DNA of 64,000 bases from Flavobacteriaceae bacterium (GCA_002707025.1 PALG01000026.1:62001-126000); one strand, 5' to 3'. Numbered from the stretch's first letter, positions 1-8,358 are shown. Notes: generated by a model from the letters alone, not told the origin. A program made the numbers and translations.

Positions 1-81
1 GATATCCTCGTTAGATCCTTCTTCTTGGATAAATCCAAATCCTTTACTGTTGTTGAAAAACTTTACGGTTCCTCTTTTCAT
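1..81 (-). CDS. Cold-shock domain protein, 3' part cut by the window edge
   Basis: The first 27 codons are visible. They begin MKRGTVKFFNNSKGFGFIQE, which is the first strand and RNP1 motif (KGFGFI) of a CspA-type cold-shock domain. Such proteins are small OB-fold RNA chaperones that bind single-stranded RNA and melt secondary structure. The rest lies outside the window. The start is ATG at 79-81. The nearest good promoter element is about 280 bases upstream, so the mRNA would have the long leader typical of csp genes. Confidence 0.9.
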   Translation of the reverse strand, partial: MKRGTVKFFNNSKGFGFIQEEGSNEDI

Positions 82-178
82 AATGTTTGTGTTTTTAGTG
101 ATAAATACTTTTTTAATTTTTTGAATCAATTTCATACTGATACATTTAAATAAATTATTGGCAACGCCTACAAGCACA

Positions 179-198
179 TATAATCCTAAGGGATTATA
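179..198 (-). promoter_or_regulatory. Stem-loop in the leader of the cold-shock gene
   Basis: TATAATCC and GGATTATA form a perfect 8-bp inverted repeat around the tetraloop TAAG, about 100 bases upstream of the csp start codon and inside the inferred leader. It is AT-rich and so marginally stable, as expected for a temperature-sensitive structure. It has no U-run, so it is unlikely to be a terminator. Confidence 0.4.
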
Positions 199-361
199 AG
201 AGACGTCATAAATGAAAAAGGATGAAAGAAAGGATACTACTAACTAGGAAAGAATATTTACTACTAGAAAAAATAAAACTTATCAAATAATCCTAAAGAA
301 CATTAAAAACTGTCCTAAATATGCTGCGATGCTTTTTCTAAGCACATCGCCAATAATGGGG

Positions 362-369
362 CAAAGGTA
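362..369 (-). promoter_or_regulatory. Candidate -7 promoter element for the cold-shock gene
   Basis: On the minus strand this reads TACCTTTG, a full match to the Bacteroidota TAnnTTTG element. Transcription would begin near 355, giving a leader of about 270 bases. Confidence 0.5.
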
Positions 370-432
370 CTTCTAATTAATTTATAAACAGTGCCTTTTC
401 CAAAAAACTTTCAACCTAAAGGTTTGGCAAAG

Positions 433-460
433 AAAAAAAGCCCATACAAAAGGATAAGCT
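433..460 (-). terminator. Intrinsic terminator after the lipoprotein gene
   Basis: On the minus strand AGCTTAT pairs with ATGGGCT (two G-U pairs) and is followed by seven T. It lies about 50 bases past the stop of the lipoprotein gene. Its upstream flank (AGACCAATGA) resembles the flank of the terminator at 894-924. Confidence 0.55.
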
Positions 461-511
461 CTTCATTGGTCTATTTCTAGAAATTCTTGAAAGATGCGGA
501 ATCTTCTTATG

Positions 512-868
512 TCAAATATTTTTAAAATATAGAGTTCTCGCAGTAAAACCTTCTTTAGCCTTTATCATTTCTAAAACGCGATATACCGGTGCTTCATCAG
601 TCCCTTCATTTGTAATAAAGATTTGACTAATGGTTCTTTCCATAAAATTTGATTCACATTTAGAAGAGAATGGCTGTTTGTCTATAGTAAAATCAGGAAA
701 CCAAACTTTACAGTTACCTGCTGATGGAAGAAAATCTTGGGGAATATTCAATAGAGATATACTTTCTAAACTATTATATACTCTATTATCCGTAGTACTC
801 TGATTAGACCCACAGCTTGACAAAATGATTACTAAAAAAAACAGTATATATAGTTTGGTTTTCATCAT
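512..868 (-). CDS. Small lipoprotein of unknown function
   Basis: 118 aa. The N-terminus is a lipoprotein signal: MMKTK, a hydrophobic stretch, then the lipobox LSSC with Cys at residue 19. The mature part has no recognised motif; it contains three further cysteines in the middle (around CKVW and SKCE), which could form disulfides in the periplasm. A clear Shine-Dalgarno sequence (AAGGAGAG) lies 4 bases before the first of two adjacent ATG codons. That is unusual here, since most genes in the window lack one. No promoter of the usual type was seen directly upstream, so read-through from the tRNA-Asp transcript is possible. Its function is unknown. Confidence 0.7.
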   Translation of the reverse strand: MMKTKLYILFFLVIILSSCGSNQSTTDNRVYNSLESISLLNIPQDFLPSAGNCKVWFPDFTIDKQPFSSKCESNFMERTISQIFITNEGTDEAPVYRVLEMIKAKEGFTARTLYFKNI

Positions 869-893
869 GTTTCTCTCCTTGTAATATCAAAAG

Positions 894-924
894 CAAAAAA
901 AGCCTCTCCATCAAAGGAAAAGCT
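894..924 (-). terminator. Intrinsic terminator after tRNA-Asp
   Basis: On the minus strand AGCTTTTCC pairs with GGAGAGGCT over 9 bp (two G-U) around TTTGAT, followed by seven T. It lies between tRNA-Asp and the lipoprotein gene. Confidence 0.6.
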
Positions 925-941
925 TCTCATCGGTCTTGTCA

Positions 942-960
942 TTCCGTGCTTGACACGGAA
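942..960. repeat. REP-like palindrome
   Basis: TTCCGTG and CACGGAA form a perfect 7-bp stem around CTTGA. The wider sequence (CATTCCGTGCTTGACACGGAA) is of the short extragenic palindrome type found in many copies in some bacterial genomes. Only this copy occurs in the window, so its repetitive nature is inferred. Confidence 0.4.
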
Positions 961-1008
961 GCTAAACCACAAGCCACATTTAAGTGACTCAACACAACAT
1001 TTTAGTTG

Positions 1009-1082
1009 CGGTCTGGACGGGACTCGAACCCGCGACCCCCTGCGTGACAGGCAGGTATTCTAACCAGCTGAACTACCAGACC
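1009..1082 (-). tRNA. tRNA-Asp (anticodon GTC)
   Basis: A 74-nt cloverleaf is readable on the minus strand: acceptor GGTCTGG/CCAGACC, D arm with AGTTCAGCTGGTTAGA, anticodon stem CCTGC/GCAGG around CTGTCAC (anticodon GTC), T arm GGGTTCGAGTCCC, and discriminator G. The 3' CCA is not encoded (CAA follows), so it must be added by CCA-adding enzyme. A promoter element lies at 1152-1159 and a terminator at 894-924. Confidence 0.97.
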
Positions 1083-1151
1083 AAATTACCAACCTTATTC
1101 AGGAAACTACAACAGTAGTTATTATAGCGTTTGCTTCTTGTTTAGCGGTGG

Positions 1152-1159
1152 CAAATATA
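1152..1159 (-). promoter_or_regulatory. Promoter -7 element for tRNA-Asp
   Basis: Minus strand reads TATATTTG, with a TTTG element about 19 bases further upstream (near 1178-1182) in the -33 position. This is the two-part Bacteroidota promoter. Confidence 0.6.
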
Positions 1160-1206
1160 CTCCGCATTTTTATATTCACAAATAAAAAAGTAAAAAAATT
1201 GGAACT

Positions 1207-2136
1207 TTATCCAAACTTCTGTCGCTCCAACAAATACGTAGTCAAAATTTTATTGAAGCCCTCATTAATATTGGCATTCACATACTTTATCCGGTACTGC
1301 CCGCACTTTAATTTTAGCGCTTCAAAGTACTCTTTTACAGCGGCTTCATAGGATTCCCGAATATTATCTGCGTATAAATTTACATGTTCTCCTGTTTCCA
1401 CATCTACAAAACGCTTTGGGCGATTGCTGAAATCGAACGCCAACTCTTTACGTTTATCATAGGTGTGAAAAAGAATCACTTCGTGTTTGTTATACTTTAA
1501 ATGCTGAAGGGCTTCAAATAACGCTTCTTCTTCCTTGTCACTTTGAAACATATCTGAAAACAAAAAGACCAAAGAGCGCCTTTTCAGCTTTTCAGCTATT
1601 AAATGCAAATGGGTATAGGTTTTCGTCTTTACTTCTTTTCGCTCCCGCAACAAAGCTTGATTGAGCTGAGCCAATAACATTTGATGGTGCCGTTCACTGC
1701 CCTTTTCCGAAGCATAATATTCGTATTCATTGCTGTAAATACTCATCCCCACCGCATCCCGTTGCCGCTTCATCAAATTCATGATGGCTGCAGTCGCCAG
1801 TACCGAGAACCCAATCTTATTAAGTGAATGAATTGAAAACTCCTTCACTTTTGGGTAATGCATTGAACTGCTATTATCGATGATAAAGTGACACCTTAAA
1901 TTAGTCTCTTCTTCGTAACGTTTTGTGTAGAGTTTATCGGTTTTTGCAAAAAGCTTCCAATCAATATGCTTGGTACTTTCCCCATTATTATAAATTTTAT
2001 GTTCGGCAAATTCTGCAGAAAAACCGTGAAACGGACTCTTATGCAATCCAGAAATAAATCCTTCCACCACCTGCGTAGCGAGCAGTTCAAGGTTTTTAAA
2101 CCCAGAAATTTCATTTATTTCTTTTTCAATGTTCAA
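1207..2136 (-). CDS. DUF58 / VWA-like domain protein
   Basis: About 309 aa from the chosen start. The DUF58 signature is present: GFSAEFAEHKIYNNGESTKH, then IDWKLFAKT and the conserved YEEETN, followed by a von Willebrand A-like fold with a MIDAS-type DNSSSMHY. In other bacteria DUF58 proteins sit with MoxR AAA+ ATPases and are thought to help fold or assemble envelope complexes. No moxR is nearby here. An in-frame ATG at 2199 would add 21 residues that merely re-read clpP in another frame. The TTG at 2136, two bases after the clpP stop, gives the normal family N-terminus (MNIEKEINEISG) and was chosen. It probably shares the clpP transcript. Confidence 0.8.
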   Translation of the reverse strand: MNIEKEINEISGFKNLELLATQVVEGFISGLHKSPFHGFSAEFAEHKIYNNGESTKHIDWKLFAKTDKLYTKRYEEETNLRCHFIIDNSSSMHYPKVKEFSIHSLNKIGFSVLATAAIMNLMKRQRDAVGMSIYSNEYEYYASEKGSERHHQMLLAQLNQALLRERKEVKTKTYTHLHLIAEKLKRRSLVFLFSDMFQSDKEEEALFEALQHLKYNKHEVILFHTYDKRKELAFDFSNRPKRFVDVETGEHVNLYADNIRESYEAAVKEYFEALKLKCGQYRIKYVNANINEGFNKILTTYLLERQKFG

Positions 2137-2138
2137 GA

Positions 2139-2687
2139 TTATTGGGCTAAGATTCCGTCTACAATACCGTATTCCACACTTTCTTCGGCATCCATCCAAT
2201 GGTCCCTATTGAAGTCTTTCATGACCTTCTCGAAACTCTGACCACAATTTTCAGCAAGTATTTTAGCACTTAACTCTTTGGTTTTAACAATTTCTGAAGC
2301 GGTAATTTCAATATCACTGGCAGGCCCCCTAGCACCTCCGCTAGGTTGGTGAATCATCACACGGGCGTGCGGCTGAATAAATCGCCTTCCCTTTTCACCT
2401 ACCGACAAAAGAATGCTTCCCATGGAAGCTGCTAAACCAGTACATATAGTGGATACAGGGCTTTTTATGGACTTTATGGTATCGTACATGGAGAACCCTG
2501 AAGTCACATACCCCCCCGGACTATTGATGTACAATTGTATCTCTTCATGATTCAAGGAATCCAAATACAATAAACGATCTACCACATGTTTGGCACTATC
2601 ATCATCCACCATTCCCCATAAGAATATTTTTCGGTCTTTAAGTAATTGATTGTCTATTTGATCCTGAACTTTATATACTTTTTCCAT
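2139..2687 (-). CDS. clpP: ClpP family serine protease
   Basis: 182 aa, slightly shorter than E. coli ClpP and without an obvious propeptide. The catalytic triad can be seen as Ser88 in GLAASMGSILL, His113 in MIHQPSGG and Asp162 in FNRDHWMDAEE. The oligomer- and substrate-strand signature INSPGGYVTSGF is also present. ClpP forms a tetradecameric barrel that degrades proteins unfolded by ClpX or ClpA/C. No clpX follows, contrary to the usual arrangement, so this may be a second ClpP paralogue or the unfoldase genes lie elsewhere. DUF58 follows after 2 bases. Confidence 0.92.
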   Translation of the reverse strand: MEKVYKVQDQIDNQLLKDRKIFLWGMVDDDSAKHVVDRLLYLDSLNHEEIQLYINSPGGYVTSGFSMYDTIKSIKSPVSTICTGLAASMGSILLSVGEKGRRFIQPHARVMIHQPSGGARGPASDIEITASEIVKTKELSAKILAENCGQSFEKVMKDFNRDHWMDAEESVEYGIVDGILAQ

Positions 2688-2748
2688 AATCGTGACTCAG
2701 TGTTTATGAGTAAGTTTTTATTGATTTATTACTTTGGTACTAAAATAA

Positions 2749-2776
2749 AAAAAGGCTCCTAAAAAGGAGCCTTTTA
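2749..2776 (-). terminator. Terminator after trxA
   Basis: AAAAGGCTCCT and AGGAGCCTTTT form a perfect inverted repeat around AAAA. On the minus strand a T-run follows. It separates trxA from clpP. Confidence 0.85.
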
Positions 2777-2795
2777 GTAGATTTTTCTTTTTCAA

Positions 2796-3113
2796 TTATA
2801 AAAGGGAATCAATCGCTTCGGTATATACATTTTTAGGTGCTACACCTACTTGGCGACCTACCAATTCACCTTTGTCGAATACCAGTACTGTTGGAATATT
2901 ACGTACCCCATATTTGGCTGCAAACTCTTGATTGGCGTCTACATCTACTTTTCCCACAACGGCTTTCCCGTCATACTCTTTACTAATCTCATCAATAATA
3001 GGGCCTACCATACGGCAAGGACCACACCAAGCAGCCCAAAAGTCTACCATCACGGGCTTATCACTTTTTAATACGGTTTCTTCGAACGTTGCGTCTGTTA
3101 TTTCTAAAGCCAT
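2796..3113 (-). CDS. trxA: Thioredoxin
   Basis: 105 aa, the length of classical TrxA. The active-site motif WCGPC is at residues 29-33, preceded by VMVDFWAAWC, and the cis-proline loop NIPTVLVF is present near residue 77. It reduces disulfides in cytoplasmic proteins and supplies electrons to ribonucleotide and methionine sulfoxide reductases; the oxidised form is recycled by thioredoxin reductase, which is not in this window. It is a single-gene unit with its own promoter element (3136-3143) and terminator. Confidence 0.97.
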   Translation of the reverse strand: MALEITDATFEETVLKSDKPVMVDFWAAWCGPCRMVGPIIDEISKEYDGKAVVGKVDVDANQEFAAKYGVRNIPTVLVFDKGELVGRQVGVAPKNVYTEAIDSLL

Positions 3114-3135
3114 TTTGTTGTTTTTTATGATTATA

Positions 3136-3143
3136 CAAAAGTA
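3136..3143 (-). promoter_or_regulatory. Promoter -7 element for trxA
   Basis: Minus strand reads TACTTTTG, matching TAnnTTTG, about 23 bases upstream of the trxA start codon. Confidence 0.55.
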
Positions 3144-3214
3144 GTCAAATTTTATTCCAAAACTTACAGGAAATACATTAGATTCTCTAATGCCTATATT
3201 GTTTTTGATGATAA

Positions 3215-6200
3215 TTAGTTAAGCTTGTATGAAACCTCGTTTGCTTTTAATTCGTCTAGCAATTCCCTATTGATAGAAATTTTGGTTTTTCTGCTCGGCA
3301 TATTCAATTTTACCTCATCCTCAAAATCATACAATGTAAAGTGTACTTGCTTGTCGCCTTTATGGGTTTTGAATAAATCCTTCAATAACTGAATGCGTTT
3401 TTCTGCCAAATCGGTAATGGGCATTTGCAACGTGATCTTTTTTGCCTGTTGCTCCATTACATCGTGCAATAACTGAAAATGATTATACTGCATCCTAGGA
3501 TCTCCCTTTTTACCCGTATCACGATTCACCCATCCTTCCCGAATAAATACCCGTGCATAAATAAAAGAATTGGGGATCAAAAAGTGGCGGAATTTTAGAT
3601 ACTCTTCCCCAAAAATCTTGAACTCAAAACTATCTTCATAATCTTCTACCGTAAAAATGGCCCAACCCTTTCCTGCTCTACTTTCTCGATGCTGTACATC
3701 GGTAACCACTCCTCCAAAACATACTTCCCGATTCACAAAATCTTCTAGATGATGGAAATCGGAAACCTTCACATTACAGAAATTATCGATTTCAATCTTA
3801 AAATCATCCAAGGGATGTCCAGAAATATACACTCCTACGACTTCTTTTTCCAGTTTCAGCTTTTTCATAGTACCCCACTCTTCACAGGGAGGCACTTCAG
3901 GTTCAGGGATTTGTACTTCACTGGCTTCCCCAAACAAACTTACTTGGGAAGAGTTTTGTGTTTCTTGGTATTTTGCGGCATAGCGCAATACCTTTTCAAA
4001 AAAGAACACCCCATCCCCTTCATCGTGCATGTACTGTGCCCTATGGGTTCCGAATCCGTCGAAACCTCCTGCCAGGACCAAGTTTTCAAAGGCTTTTTTA
4101 TTGGCAGCACGCAAATCGATTCGCTTAGCCAAATCGAAGACACTTTTGTATTTTCCATCTTTCCGATGCTCCACAATCGTAGCGACAGCATTTCCTCCCA
4201 CTCCTTTAATGGCCCCCATTCCAAACCGGATCGCCCCTTGATCGTTTACGGTAAACTTGTAAAAGGATTCATTTACATCGGGCCCTAAGACCTCCATTCC
4301 CATTCTTCGGCATTCCTCCATGAAAAAGGTCACCTGCTTAATGTCGTTCATGTTATTGGACAATACCGCCGCCATGTATTCTGCAGGGTAGTGCGCTTTT
4401 AAATAAGCCGTTTGATACGCAATCCAAGCGTAACAAGTGGAATGACTTTTATTGAAGGCATAACTTGCAAAGGCTTCCCAATCTTTCCAGATTTTTTCCA
4501 ATACTTCAGCAGGATGGCCATTCTTTTCTGCTTGCTCCACAAACTTCGGCTTCATTTTATCCAACACCGCCTTTTGCTTTTTTCCCATGGCCTTCCGAAG
4601 GACATCGGCTTCACCTTTACTAAAATTGGCCAATTTTTGGGAAAGCAACATCACCTGTTCTTGATATACGGTAATTCCGTAGGTCTCTTTTAAATATTCC
4701 TCCATTTCTGGAAGATCATAGGTAATTTCCTCTTCGCCATGTTTCCTTCTAATAAAACTCGGAATGTATTCCATAGGACCGGGTCGATACAAAGCGTTCA
4801 TGGCAATGAGATCGGCAAAAACGGTAGGCTTCAGGTCCTTCATGTGTTTTTGCATCCCGGGCGATTCGTACTGAAAAATCCCTACGGTTTCCCCTCTTTG
4901 GAAGAGTTCATAGGTTTTTTCATCATCCAGTGGAAATGCATCGGGATCCAAGGAAACCCCGTGCTTATGCTTTACAATTTTTACCGTATCCTTGATAAGG
5001 GTCAAGGTTTTCAACCCCAGGAAGTCCATTTTCAACAACCCGGCACTTTCCACGACCGAGTTGTCAAATTGGGTCACGTATAATTCGGAATCCTTAGCAG
5101 TGGCAATCGGTACAAAATTGGTGATGTCGTCTGGGGTGATAATGACCCCACAGGCATGGATCCCCGTGTTTCGCACCGAACCTTCCAAAACCCGAGCCTG
5201 ATTTATGGTTTGGGCTTCGAGGTCTTCCCCTTCAGAAAGGTTTAAAAGTTCGTTTACTTTGGGCAGTTCATCGCTTCGGAATTTACTTCGGAGTTCCTTT
5301 TCTTCCAAACCGAAAATTTTGTTCAGCTTGGTCATATTCGGAATTAACTTGGCGATACGGTCGGCTTCATTCAACGGAAGGTCCAACACCCGTGCCGTAT
5401 CCCGAATGGAGGACTTGGCCGCCATGGTTCCGTAGGTAATAATCTGTGCCACCTGATTGGCGCCGTACTTTTCAATGACATAGTCCATCACCTTACTTCG
5501 ACCTTCATCATCAAAATCGATATCGATATCGGGCATACTTACCCGATCTGGATTCAGGAAACGCTCAAAAAGCAAATCGTATGCAATGGGGTCAATATTT
5601 GTGATTCCCAGGCAGTAGGCCACGGCGCTTCCCGCGGCCGATCCCCTTCCGGGACCTACCGACACGCCCATTTTTCGGGCTTCTGCAATAAAATCCTGCA
5701 CAATAAGAAAATAGCCCGGATAGCCTGTATTGGCAATGACCTCCAATTCAAAATCGAGCCGCTGGCGAATTTCATCGGTAATTTCGGTGTAGCGCTTTTT
5801 AGCCCCTTCATAGGTTAAATGCTTCAAAAAGGCATTCTCTCCGCGCTTGCCTTCGTCCTTTTCGTCTTCAGCGTCTTGAAATTCCACTGGAATGCTAAAC
5901 TTCGGAAGTAATACATCCCGGTGCAATACAAAGGGTTCTATTTTCTGAATGACTTCAGAAATATTGGAAATCGCTTCCGGAAGGTCCTTAAAAAGTTCCT
6001 TCATCTCGTCTTGCGACTTAAAATAATACTCTTGATTGGGAAGACCATAGCGATAGCCTCTCCCACGACCAATAGGTGTCGCTTGCTTTTCGCCGTCTTT
6101 TACGCACAATAAAATATCATGTGCGTTGGCATCTTCCTTATGGATGTAGTAGGTATTGTTGCACGCCACCAACTTCACTTGGTGTTTTTTTGCAAAATCG

Positions 6201-7567
6201 ACCAATACGGTATTCACACGACGTTCATCTTCCTGATGGTGTCGCATGATTTCGATATAAAGATCTTCCCCAAATTGCTCCTTCCACCATAGCAACGCCT
6301 CTTCTGCCTGACTCTCCCCAATATTGAGGATTTTGGAAGGTATTTCTCCGTACAAACTTCCTGTAAGGACAATGAGGTCTTCCTTGTACTGTTCAACCAC
6401 TTTTCGGTCGATTCTGGGGACATAGTAAAATCCGTCGGTATAAGCGATAGAAGCCATTTTCGCCAAGTTGTGATACCCCTTCTTATTTTTGGCCAACATC
6501 ACAATTTGATAGCCATTGTCTTTATGGTTTTTATTGGCATGGTCCTCACAAACAAAAAACTCACACCCAATAATGGCTTTCATTTTTTTATGGGATTCTT
6601 CCTCTGGGAGACTTCCATTATAGTTATTAACAGCCTGCAAAAAGTGAAACGCCCCCATCATGTTTCCACTATCGGTAAGCGCGACAGCAGGCATTTGCTC
6701 CTTAGCCGCAGCTTCTACCAAATCTTGCGTGGAAGAAGTAGATTGAAGTACCGAAAACTGGGAATGGTTGTGCAAATGCACAAAGGGAACCTCCTCAAGG
6801 GTTTCAATATTTTCCTTGAGTTCTTCGGAAGAAATCCCTTCGGTTTCCCGTTCGGCCTCCAGTGCTTTTCGAATGGCTTCTGAAGCCTTCCGAAGGTTGA
6901 TATGCTTTAGGCCTATTAATTCTATTGGCTGCGGATGTATTTCAGAAAACTCCTCAAAATAGGAAGCAGGAACATCCAATTCTTCTTCCGTAAAGATATG
7001 TCTTCGTACCAGCTCCAAAAAACAACGTGTCGTGGCTTCCACATCGGCCGTGGCGTTATGGGCTTCGGCAAAGGGTTCATTGAAAAGGAATTCGTGAAGT
7101 TCCGTTAGCGTAGGTAATTTAAATTTTCCTCCGCGGCCTCCTGGAATTTGACATAGCTGTGCGGTAGTTTCGGTACACGTATCCAATACCTGGATTTCCG
7201 GCATCGGATTTTCCATACCCAACCGATATAATTCACAGCCCATGATATTAATATCGAAATCTATGTTCTGCCCCACTACAAACTTCGCTTTGGAAAGCAC
7301 CTCCAAGAATTTTTGCGCGACGGTTTCCAAAGGAACCCCTTCAGCACGGGCTAGTTCTGTAGAAATACCATGAATCCGCTCACTATCGTAAGGAATGTCA
7401 AATCCGTCTGGGGTCACTAAATAATCTTCGTGAGAAATCAAATTCCCCATTTCATCATGCAATTGCCAAGCAATCTGAACACACCTTGGCCAGTTGTCGG
7501 TATCGCTTACCGGAGCATTGTAGCGTTTGGGAAGTCCCGTGGTTTCCGTATCAAAAATAAGATACAT
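3215..7567 (-). CDS. dnaE: DNA polymerase III alpha subunit fused to an N-terminal DnaQ-like proofreading exonuclease
   Basis: 1450 aa. Residues 1-190 are a DEDDh exonuclease: FDTETT (Asp6, Glu8), GQNIDFD (Asp103) and HNATADVE (His170, Asp175). A linker (about 190-260) leads to the PHP domain (HLHNH at 264-268) and the C-family polymerase core, with the catalytic aspartates in PDIDIDF (Asp680, 682, 684) and the nucleotide loop GPGRGSAAGS. A likely sliding-clamp motif QVSLFGE sits near 1209, followed by an OB fold. The fused exonuclease should proofread in cis. The PHP metal site is degraded: TDS instead of TDH at 298-300, and NNTYY instead of NDxHY at 470-474. That fits loss of PHP-based proofreading. 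It replicates the chromosome. Confidence 0.95.
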   Translation of the reverse strand: MYLIFDTETTGLPKRYNAPVSDTDNWPRCVQIAWQLHDEMGNLISHEDYLVTPDGFDIPYDSERIHGISTELARAEGVPLETVAQKFLEVLSKAKFVVGQNIDFDINIMGCELYRLGMENPMPEIQVLDTCTETTAQLCQIPGGRGGKFKLPTLTELHEFLFNEPFAEAHNATADVEATTRCFLELVRRHIFTEEELDVPASYFEEFSEIHPQPIELIGLKHINLRKASEAIRKALEAERETEGISSEELKENIETLEEVPFVHLHNHSQFSVLQSTSSTQDLVEAAAKEQMPAVALTDSGNMMGAFHFLQAVNNYNGSLPEEESHKKMKAIIGCEFFVCEDHANKNHKDNGYQIVMLAKNKKGYHNLAKMASIAYTDGFYYVPRIDRKVVEQYKEDLIVLTGSLYGEIPSKILNIGESQAEEALLWWKEQFGEDLYIEIMRHHQEDERRVNTVLVDFAKKHQVKLVACNNTYYIHKEDANAHDILLCVKDGEKQATPIGRGRGYRYGLPNQEYYFKSQDEMKELFKDLPEAISNISEVIQKIEPFVLHRDVLLPKFSIPVEFQDAEDEKDEGKRGENAFLKHLTYEGAKKRYTEITDEIRQRLDFELEVIANTGYPGYFLIVQDFIAEARKMGVSVGPGRGSAAGSAVAYCLGITNIDPIAYDLLFERFLNPDRVSMPDIDIDFDDEGRSKVMDYVIEKYGANQVAQIITYGTMAAKSSIRDTARVLDLPLNEADRIAKLIPNMTKLNKIFGLEEKELRSKFRSDELPKVNELLNLSEGEDLEAQTINQARVLEGSVRNTGIHACGVIITPDDITNFVPIATAKDSELYVTQFDNSVVESAGLLKMDFLGLKTLTLIKDTVKIVKHKHGVSLDPDAFPLDDEKTYELFQRGETVGIFQYESPGMQKHMKDLKPTVFADLIAMNALYRPGPMEYIPSFIRRKHGEEEITYDLPEMEEYLKETYGITVYQEQVMLLSQKLANFSKGEADVLRKAMGKKQKAVLDKMKPKFVEQAEKNGHPAEVLEKIWKDWEAFASYAFNKSHSTCYAWIAYQTAYLKAHYPAEYMAAVLSNNMNDIKQVTFFMEECRRMGMEVLGPDVNESFYKFTVNDQGAIRFGMGAIKGVGGNAVATIVEHRKDGKYKSVFDLAKRIDLRAANKKAFENLVLAGGFDGFGTHRAQYMHDEGDGVFFFEKVLRYAAKYQETQNSSQVSLFGEASEVQIPEPEVPPCEEWGTMKKLKLEKEVVGVYISGHPLDDFKIEIDNFCNVKVSDFHHLEDFVNREVCFGGVVTDVQHRESRAGKGWAIFTVEDYEDSFEFKIFGEEYLKFRHFLIPNSFIYARVFIREGWVNRDTGKKGDPRMQYNHFQLLHDVMEQQAKKITLQMPITDLAEKRIQLLKDLFKTHKGDKQVHFTLYDFEDEVKLNMPSRKTKISINRELLDELKANEVSYKLN

Positions 7568-7660
7568 AGTATTCCTTGTTTATTTGAGGGTTGAAGTATG
7601 TTTTGTAAAAATAGAAAAAGCCTTGCGGCTTCGTAAATAAACTTTTTAGGAGTTGTCAAC

Positions 7661-7690
7661 AAAAAAAAGGCTGGAATTCCAGCCCTTTTC
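7661..7690 (-). terminator. Terminator after the DUF2383 gene
   Basis: AAAAGGCTGG and CCAGCCCTTTT pair around AATT. On the minus strand a run of eight T follows. It lies just beyond the DUF2383 stop codon. Confidence 0.8.
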
Positions 7691-7709
7691 TAAGTTAGGT
7701 TTTGGTTAT

Positions 7710-8159
7710 TTAGGAAACAAATGCTTCAAAATTTTGGGCACTTCGTACTGCATTCTGTACACTATCCCTTTGTTTTTTAAGAATCTTCTGCGTGGTAGGC
7801 GGCAAGGTGGTATCATGAATAATTTCGTCGTATTCCTCTAGGGCTTGCTTCTCACCTCTTTGCACCTCAGCCAAGATGGCCTCTTCATCGTTTGAAGTAA
7901 AGGTCGATTTTATATCCATCCAGGTTCTGTGTGCTGCACCTGCTGCACTTCCGCCTTTGTCTGGAGCTTCACCATATCCTTTAATCTCTTTCTTTAATTC
8001 ATGTCCAAAATCATATCGATTGGCGGCTTGATCTTCAAAAAATTTCTGAAGACTACTGTTATCGACTACTTCTGCCGCTTTTTGATAACCTTTTTCGGCA
8101 TCATAATTTTTCTCTAATAATTCGTTTAATTTCTTCGACATTTCTTCCGTATAACTCAT
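7710..8159 (-). CDS. DUF2383 / PA2169-family four-helix protein
   Basis: 149 aa, entirely helical in character with no signal peptide. It matches the PA2169/DUF2383 pattern: an N-terminal helix LNELLEKNYDAEKGYQKAAE, then FFEDQAANRYDFGHELKKEI, a Gly/Ala-rich turn (GGSAAGAAHRTWMDI) and the acidic helix EEAILAEVQRGEKQALEEY. The fold is ferritin-like, and conserved Glu, His and Tyr residues may bind metal. Such proteins are often stress-induced; their biochemical role is not established. It is monocistronic, with a terminator at 7661-7690. Confidence 0.8.
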   Translation of the reverse strand: MSYTEEMSKKLNELLEKNYDAEKGYQKAAEVVDNSSLQKFFEDQAANRYDFGHELKKEIKGYGEAPDKGGSAAGAAHRTWMDIKSTFTSNDEEAILAEVQRGEKQALEEYDEIIHDTTLPPTTQKILKKQRDSVQNAVRSAQNFEAFVS

Positions 8160-8310
8160 AACTTTATATTATCTTTTTTTACAATAGGTTTATCTTGTGA
8201 GCACTATTGCTTAGCTCTACAGGTAATATACACTGTGGTTTGCTTGATGTCAAGTTATTTAACCTGGCTTTAAGGGGCTTTAACAAGATTTAACCGAAAC
8301 CCAAGACATA

Positions 8311-8343
8311 AAAAAACCGAGCGGTAATAGCTCGGTTTTTTTA
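8311..8343. terminator. Terminator after the DUF6252-like lipoprotein gene
   Basis: AAAAAACCGAGC and GCTCGGTTTTTT form a perfect inverted repeat around GGTAATA. It is symmetrical, and the minus-strand lipoprotein gene ends 16 bases away. Confidence 0.85.
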
Positions 8344-8358
8344 TTTTCACATTAGATT

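Larger units (their letters stand above)
82..511. other. 430-base region without a gene: csp leader and 3' region of the lipoprotein gene
   Basis: No open reading frame here looks like a gene. On the minus strand it holds, in order, the terminator of the lipoprotein gene (433-460), a promoter element (362-369) and a long untranslated leader for the cold-shock gene containing a perfect 8-bp stem-loop (179-198). Nothing else was recognised. Confidence 0.6.

Noticed and set aside
2139-2199. ATG-started extension of the DUF58 protein overlapping clpP
   Set aside because: The 21 added residues re-read clpP in another frame and do not belong to the DUF58 family N-terminus; TTG at 2136 fits better.
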